This document shows, one piece after another, positions 13,170 to 16,525 of a stretch of 16,525 nucleotides of DNA; positions within the stretch are counted from its first letter, which is position 1, and every line of letters begins with the position of its first letter. Under the pieces are notes generated by a model. The model was not told the origin of the DNA. It searched no databases and saw only the letters and a list, made by a program, of their open reading frames with translations. This DNA comes from Nanobdellota archaeon (GTDB lineage: Archaea; Nanobdellota; Nanobdellia; Pacearchaeales; GW2011-AR1): positions 1 to 16,525 of the forward strand of contig JADFNI010000024.1 in the NCBI GenBank assembly GCA_022563455.1, given 5' to 3'. A program made the position numbers and the translations under genes.

Positions 13170-13922
13170 ATGGCTAGGATAATTGTTATAACTTCAGGGA
13201 AGGGTGGCGTTGGTAAGACCACTACTGCTATTAATCTTGGAGCATCTTTAAATAAGTTAAATAAGGATATAGTAATTTTAGACGCTAACCTCAACACACC
13301 CAATGTTGGCCTTCAATTGGGGGCTCCGATTGTTCCTGTTACATTGAATCATGTTTTGAAAGGTAAGGCTACGATTGAAGAAGCGATTTATGAACATTCA
13401 AGTGGTATGAAAATTATTCCTTCGAGTTTATCTGTAAAGGAACTTACAAAGTTTAATACTAAAAAACTAGCTGGTATTACTAAAGAACTTGCTAAAAATT
13501 TTGACTTTGTAATTATTGATTCTGCTGCAGGATTTGGGGATGAAGTAATGGCTGTACTTAGTGCGGCAGATGAAATTATTATTGTGACTAATCCAGAGAT
13601 GCCAGCAGTGACTGATGCTTTGAAGGCTGTAAAGGTTGCTAGGAATCTTGGAAAAGAAGTAAATGGGGTTGTTGTTACCAGGCATGTTAATGCAAAGTAT
13701 GAGATGCCTTTGTCTTCAATTAAATCTATGCTTGAAGCTCAGATTATTGGAGTTGTTCCAGAAGACAAGAGCGTTAAGGAAGCTTTGAATCTGCGAGACG
13801 CAGTTGTCCATACACATCCTAGAAGTAAGGTTTCTAGAAAGTATGATGAAATTGCTAGAAAAGTTAGTGGTGAAGAAGTTGAAGTTCGGAGAGGATTTTT
13901 GGAGAGGATTTTTGGGTTGTAG
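13170..13922 (+). CDS. minD: MinD/ParA-family ATPase with membrane-targeting helix
   Basis: A 250-residue deviant-Walker ATPase that binds the membrane as an ATP dimer and positions other components in the cell. Walker A KGGVGKTT (11-18) has the signature Lys11. Switch I is DANLNTPNVG (38-47), the form seen in archaeal MinD. Walker B is FVIIDSAAG (113-121, Asp117). The last 11 residues, RRGFLERIFGL (240-250), form an amphipathic helix closely like the E. coli MinD membrane-targeting sequence, so it should be membrane-associated. No minC or minE gene is nearby; archaeal MinD proteins lack them and are known to position chemoreceptors, archaella or division proteins. A TATA box at 13129-13138 implies a short leader of about 11 nt. 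It converges with the MetRS-beta gene, 3 nt between stops. Confidence 0.93.
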   Translation: MARIIVITSGKGGVGKTTTAINLGASLNKLNKDIVILDANLNTPNVGLQLGAPIVPVTLNHVLKGKATIEEAIYEHSSGMKIIPSSLSVKELTKFNTKKLAGITKELAKNFDFVIIDSAAGFGDEVMAVLSAADEIIIVTNPEMPAVTDALKAVKVARNLGKEVNGVVVTRHVNAKYEMPLSSIKSMLEAQIIGVVPEDKSVKEALNLRDAVVHTHPRSKVSRKYDEIARKVSGEEVEVRRGFLERIFGL

Positions 13923-13925
13923 ATT

Positions 13926-14279
13926 TTAATTAACAATACATCCAGGATCCATATCTTGGTCTGGGCTTAGTAAAGAAACTTTAGAATGATCTTCGTTTGA
14001 AGCTGCAAGGAGCATTCCGTTTGATTCTATACCTCTAAGCTTTCTAGGTTTTAGATTTGCAATGATTACTATTGTTTTTCCTTGTAATTGCTCTTTTGTG
14101 TAGTATTCTTTTATTCCTGCACATATTATTCTTGGGTTCTCTTCTGCTGCATCAAGAGTTAATTTGTATAATTTATCTGCCCCATCTATTTCTTCTACGT
14201 TTGTTATCTTTGCTACTTTTAGTTGAAGTTTTGTAAAGTCTTCGTATTCTATTTGGGATATTTCTTTTATGTTTTCCAT
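13926..14279 (-). CDS. Methionyl-tRNA synthetase beta subunit (EMAP/Trbp tRNA-binding domain)
   Basis: A 117-residue stand-alone OB-fold tRNA-binding protein. It corresponds to the C-terminal dimerisation/tRNA-binding domain of bacterial MetRS, which many archaea encode as a separate gene. Visible hallmarks are IEYEDFTKLQLKVAKITNVEEI (about 10-31), ADKLYKLTLD (34-43), RIICAGIKEYY (50-60), the IVIIANLKPRKLRGIESNGMLLAA core (70-93) and a final DMDPGCIVN. Its ATG overlaps the metG stop by 1 nt (TAATG), so the two subunits are coupled in translation and likely act as a complex. Confidence 0.93.
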   Translation of the reverse strand: MENIKEISQIEYEDFTKLQLKVAKITNVEEIDGADKLYKLTLDAAEENPRIICAGIKEYYTKEQLQGKTIVIIANLKPRKLRGIESNGMLLAASNEDHSKVSLLSPDQDMDPGCIVN

Positions 14280-15655
14280 TATTGTTCTTCGATTTTTTTA
14301 AAGATTATATCTGATTTTTTAATATTATTTGTTTTAAAAATTTCTGCAATTTTTTCTGCTGAATCTGGGATGAATGGGCCCAATAGAACTGAGATTTTTT
14401 TTAAGGCTTCTACTAATTCAAATAAAACTTTTTTGTCTTTAGTTTCCCAAGGTTTCTTTTCTTGGATGTATTCGTTACATAGATCTATGAATGCGAAGAT
14501 TTCATTTAATGCTTTATCAATTCGGAATTCTTCGAAATGTTTGTTAATACTTTTCTCATTTAATTTCTTTATTAAGTTGTTTTCTGTTTCTTCAATTCCA
14601 TATTTTTCTGCTAGAGTGGAAACTCTTGAGACTAAGTTTCCTAGTTTGTTTGCTAGTTCGTTGTTGTATCTTTCTATTAGAATTTCTTCTGAATAATCTG
14701 AGTCGTCAAAGACGCTGCATCTAAGAAGGGAAAATCTTACGGCGTCGCATCCGTATTTTTCTACCAATTCTTTTGGATCGATTGTGTTTCCAATACTTTT
14801 TGATATTTTTTTCCCATCTATAGTTAGGTAGCCATGGACAAGGAGTTTTTTTGGTAGCTCGTAACCTGCCGATAATAATATTGCTGGCCAGATTACTGAA
14901 TGGAACCAATTTATTCCCTTTCCTATGACGTGTAAATCTGCTGGCCATTCATTTGGTGCTCCTGAGATATAATTTATTAAAGCATCTACCCAAACGTATA
15001 CTTTGAAATTGTTATCTTTTGGAAAATCAATTCCCCAGTCTAATCCACTTCTTGTGATGCATAGGTCTTTTAGATCTTCATTTAATCTAGATAATATCTC
15101 GTTCTTTTTTTGTTTTGGAACGACATAATCTTCGATTAATTCGATTAATTGTTCTCTATATTTGCTTAGTTTGAAGAAGTGTGCTTTTTCTTTTCTGTGT
15201 TCAGGAACTCTATCATGCTCTTTACATTTTCCATCTATTAAATCTCTATTTGTTAGATATAACTCGCATCCTGTACAGTAGTCTCCTTCGTAGTCCCCCT
15301 CATAAACATCTCCGTTTTCGATTATTTTGTTTATTATTTCTTGGACAACTGTTTTATGTTCTTCTGCTGTTGTTCTTACAAACTTGTCATATTTGATATT
15401 TAGCTTTTCGCATAAATCAATAAAAAGATTTGCATTTTTATCAACAAATTCTTTTACATCTACTCCTTCTTTAATTGCTGCTTCTACATTTTTTTGGGCA
15501 TTTTCGTCTACCCCAGTTAGAAAGAAAACGTCTTTACCCTTTTGGGAATTAAATCTTGCTATAGCATCCGCTAGGACTTTCTCGAATGCGTGACCTATGT
15601 GTGGTTTTGCATTTACGTAATCAATTGCGGTTGTAATGTAAAACTTTTCTGCCAT
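14279..15655 (-). CDS. metG: Methionyl-tRNA synthetase, catalytic subunit
   Basis: Class I synthetase for elongator and initiator tRNA-Met. At 458 residues it is short because the tRNA-binding domain is a separate downstream gene. The signature HIGH is at 19-22 (KPHIGHAF), and KISKS (the KMSKS loop) is at 283-287 in GKKISKSIGN. The zinc knuckle has C127-x2-C130 and C144-x2-H147, a single knuckle with His as the last ligand. The methionine pocket region VYVWVDALINYISGAP (219-234) and IGKGINWFHSVIWPAILL (244-261) are typical. The anticodon-binding helical domain follows (about 320-440), with YIQEKKPWE. TATA box at 15677-15685 at leaderless spacing. Confidence 0.97.
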   Translation of the reverse strand: MAEKFYITTAIDYVNAKPHIGHAFEKVLADAIARFNSQKGKDVFFLTGVDENAQKNVEAAIKEGVDVKEFVDKNANLFIDLCEKLNIKYDKFVRTTAEEHKTVVQEIINKIIENGDVYEGDYEGDYCTGCELYLTNRDLIDGKCKEHDRVPEHRKEKAHFFKLSKYREQLIELIEDYVVPKQKKNEILSRLNEDLKDLCITRSGLDWGIDFPKDNNFKVYVWVDALINYISGAPNEWPADLHVIGKGINWFHSVIWPAILLSAGYELPKKLLVHGYLTIDGKKISKSIGNTIDPKELVEKYGCDAVRFSLLRCSVFDDSDYSEEILIERYNNELANKLGNLVSRVSTLAEKYGIEETENNLIKKLNEKSINKHFEEFRIDKALNEIFAFIDLCNEYIQEKKPWETKDKKVLFELVEALKKISVLLGPFIPDSAEKIAEIFKTNNIKKSDIIFKKIEEQ

Positions 15656-15676
15656 AATAGGGGAGAGAAATATTGA

Positions 15677-15685
15677 TATTTAAAG
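15677..15685 (-). promoter_or_regulatory. TATA box of the metG operon
   Basis: CTTTAAATA on the minus strand is centred about 26 nt before the metG ATG. It directly abuts the stop of the upstream gene, so metG can be transcribed separately. Confidence 0.5.
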
Positions 15686-16108
15686 TTAGTCTTTTGGGAC
15701 ATATATGCCGTTTTTTCTTTGGAAAGAAGCTATGTAAGCGTCAAACTCTACGTCAGTGAATCTTTTTAAATTTCTATCTTCATAGAATTTCCTTGAGTTA
15801 TAAATATTGCTAAAGCTTAATATTTCTCTAGCCTGACTTCTGAAATTTAAATACCTAGCATGAAGATTCTCTGTCTTTCTTCGAACTGCATTTTCATGAT
15901 CAAATATTGTTGGATCTGAGCAAGCAATACCATCCATATAGGGAGTAGACTTTCTCAATTCTTCATATATTCTTTCTTCAATTCGACTAATTTCTTGAGG
16001 CTGATTAAGTATCAAAAAGACCCATTCATGAGGTAGTTCTTCTTGTTCGCCCCTGTGGGTAAATTTGTTAAACCTTACTTGCCTTAAACTATTTGGATTA
16101 TCTGCCAT
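15686..16108 (-). CDS. Hypothetical soluble protein (140 aa)
   Basis: Not recognised. A charged, mainly helical protein with one Cys (ACSDP) and several His. It has helix-rich segments EISRIEERIYEELRKSTPYMDGI, then HENAVRRKTENLHARYLNFRSQAREIL, and a C-terminal FTDVEFDAYIASFQRKNGIYV. No membrane segment or known metal motif. The next gene on the strand is metG, 30 nt away with its own promoter, so functional linkage is not implied. A TTAAAAAG-like element upstream of the ATG may be its promoter. Confidence 0.5.
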   Translation of the reverse strand: MADNPNSLRQVRFNKFTHRGEQEELPHEWVFLILNQPQEISRIEERIYEELRKSTPYMDGIACSDPTIFDHENAVRRKTENLHARYLNFRSQAREILSFSNIYNSRKFYEDRNLKRFTDVEFDAYIASFQRKNGIYVPKD

Positions 16109-16261
16109 TGAAATTTTAAGAATTTTTTTCTTTTTAAATGTTGGTTTTTAGCAATTTTCCACATTAAATCAAAATAATTTTTATAGTCATTAGTTATCGT
16201 TTTCTTTTATATGGGTCTTCGTAAATAAATTTTGCGCTAACAGTTTCTGATCCATTACTTT

Positions 16262-16269
16262 TTTATAAG
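16262..16269 (+). promoter_or_regulatory. TATA box of the 16289 gene
   Basis: TTTATAAG is centred about 24 nt before the ATG at 16289. Confidence 0.5.
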
Positions 16270-16288
16270 CTAATTCCTATTAAGTTTT

Positions 16289-16525
16289 ATGAAAGTTGGT
16301 GAGGCAGATGATTTTACTGTAAAGGTTAGTGAGGATCATCCACTTATTAAAAAGAAAATAAAAAAAGCTCTGAAAGAAAGTGTTGTTGAAGGGAGTGTTT
16401 CTTCTCTTTCTGGGGGATTTGGGGTTTCTTATTTGTCGGCATTTGCATTGTTTTTGAATGCCACTGCTAGTCAGGTTGGAGCCTTGTACGCAATGGCTAG
16501 TTTACTTCCGAGCATTGTTCAATTA
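16289..16525 (+). CDS. MFS-like transporter, N-terminal part (runs off the window)
   Basis: 79 codons are visible, with no stop before the window ends. A polar, Lys-rich N-terminus (KVSEDHPLIKKKIKKALKES) is followed by a first membrane segment, EGSVSSLSGGFGVSYLSAFA, then NATASQVGALYAMASLLPSIVQ. The GFG-x-S-Y motif, the NATASQVG loop and the second segment ending L-P-S-x-x-Q match the first two helices of major facilitator transporters common in DPANN genomes. The usual D-x-x-x-R/K-x-x loop between helices 2 and 3 lies beyond the window. The substrate cannot be judged. A TATA box at 16262 fits a leaderless start. Confidence 0.6.
   Translation, partial: MKVGEADDFTVKVSEDHPLIKKKIKKALKESVVEGSVSSLSGGFGVSYLSAFALFLNATASQVGALYAMASLLPSIVQL

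Noticed and set aside
16109..16288. Possible gene or RNA in the divergent intergenic region before the MFS-like gene
   Set aside because: Very AT-rich, with no ORF of note and no stable symmetric structure seen; promoters of the two flanking genes explain it well enough.

Overview
The window reads as a compact, AT-rich archaeal chromosome segment, most like a small-genome DPANN lineage such as Pacearchaeota or Woesearchaeota. That placement is an inference from gene content and was not tested by a search. The archaeal signs are Cdc48, type II methionine aminopeptidase, transcription factor S, Sec61-beta, archaeal NAC, an ER-type (Ser-His-Asp) signal peptidase, a split MetRS tRNA-binding subunit and a tRNA-Lys gene with no encoded CCA. 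TATA boxes sit about 24-28 bp upstream of many start codons, which implies mostly leaderless mRNAs. Genes are tightly packed and no gene-free stretch exceeds about 200 nt.

Layout. 1-921: the 3' part of a PUA-like RNA-binding protein, then a small exported or lipoprotein-like protein. 983-5415: methionine aminopeptidase, abutting with no gap a leftward group made of a 2-TM protein, a MerT-like membrane protein, a zinc-ribbon/AbrB regulator and the Cdc48 unfoldase. 5488-6739: signal peptidase I, an orphan small protein and transcription factor S. 6806-7042: tRNA-Lys(CTT), followed by two extra copies of its 3' end and a palindrome built from its T-loop sequence. 7074-8797: a UPF0104-type membrane protein, a hypothetical protein and a winged-helix regulator with a palindromic promoter. 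9020-11491: seryl-tRNA synthetase overlapping an endonuclease III that lacks its iron-sulfur ligands, then Sec61-beta overlapping NAC-alpha. Sec61-beta is only 55 codons long. 11546-13922: a possible winged-helix protein, two small helical proteins that look like divergent paralogues, and a MinD ATPase with a C-terminal membrane-targeting helix. 13926-16525: MetRS with its separate tRNA-binding subunit, an orphan protein, and the 5' end of an MFS-like transporter.

Most genes are housekeeping functions in translation, nascent-chain handling, protein export and processing, transcript proofreading, protein unfolding and base-excision repair. No CRISPR array, transposase or phage module was seen. 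The features most worth following are the tRNA-Lys locus (promoter spacing that implies a leaderless tRNA, plus the downstream 3'-end copies), the cluster-less endonuclease III, and the MinD locus with its two uncharacterised paralogue-like neighbours.
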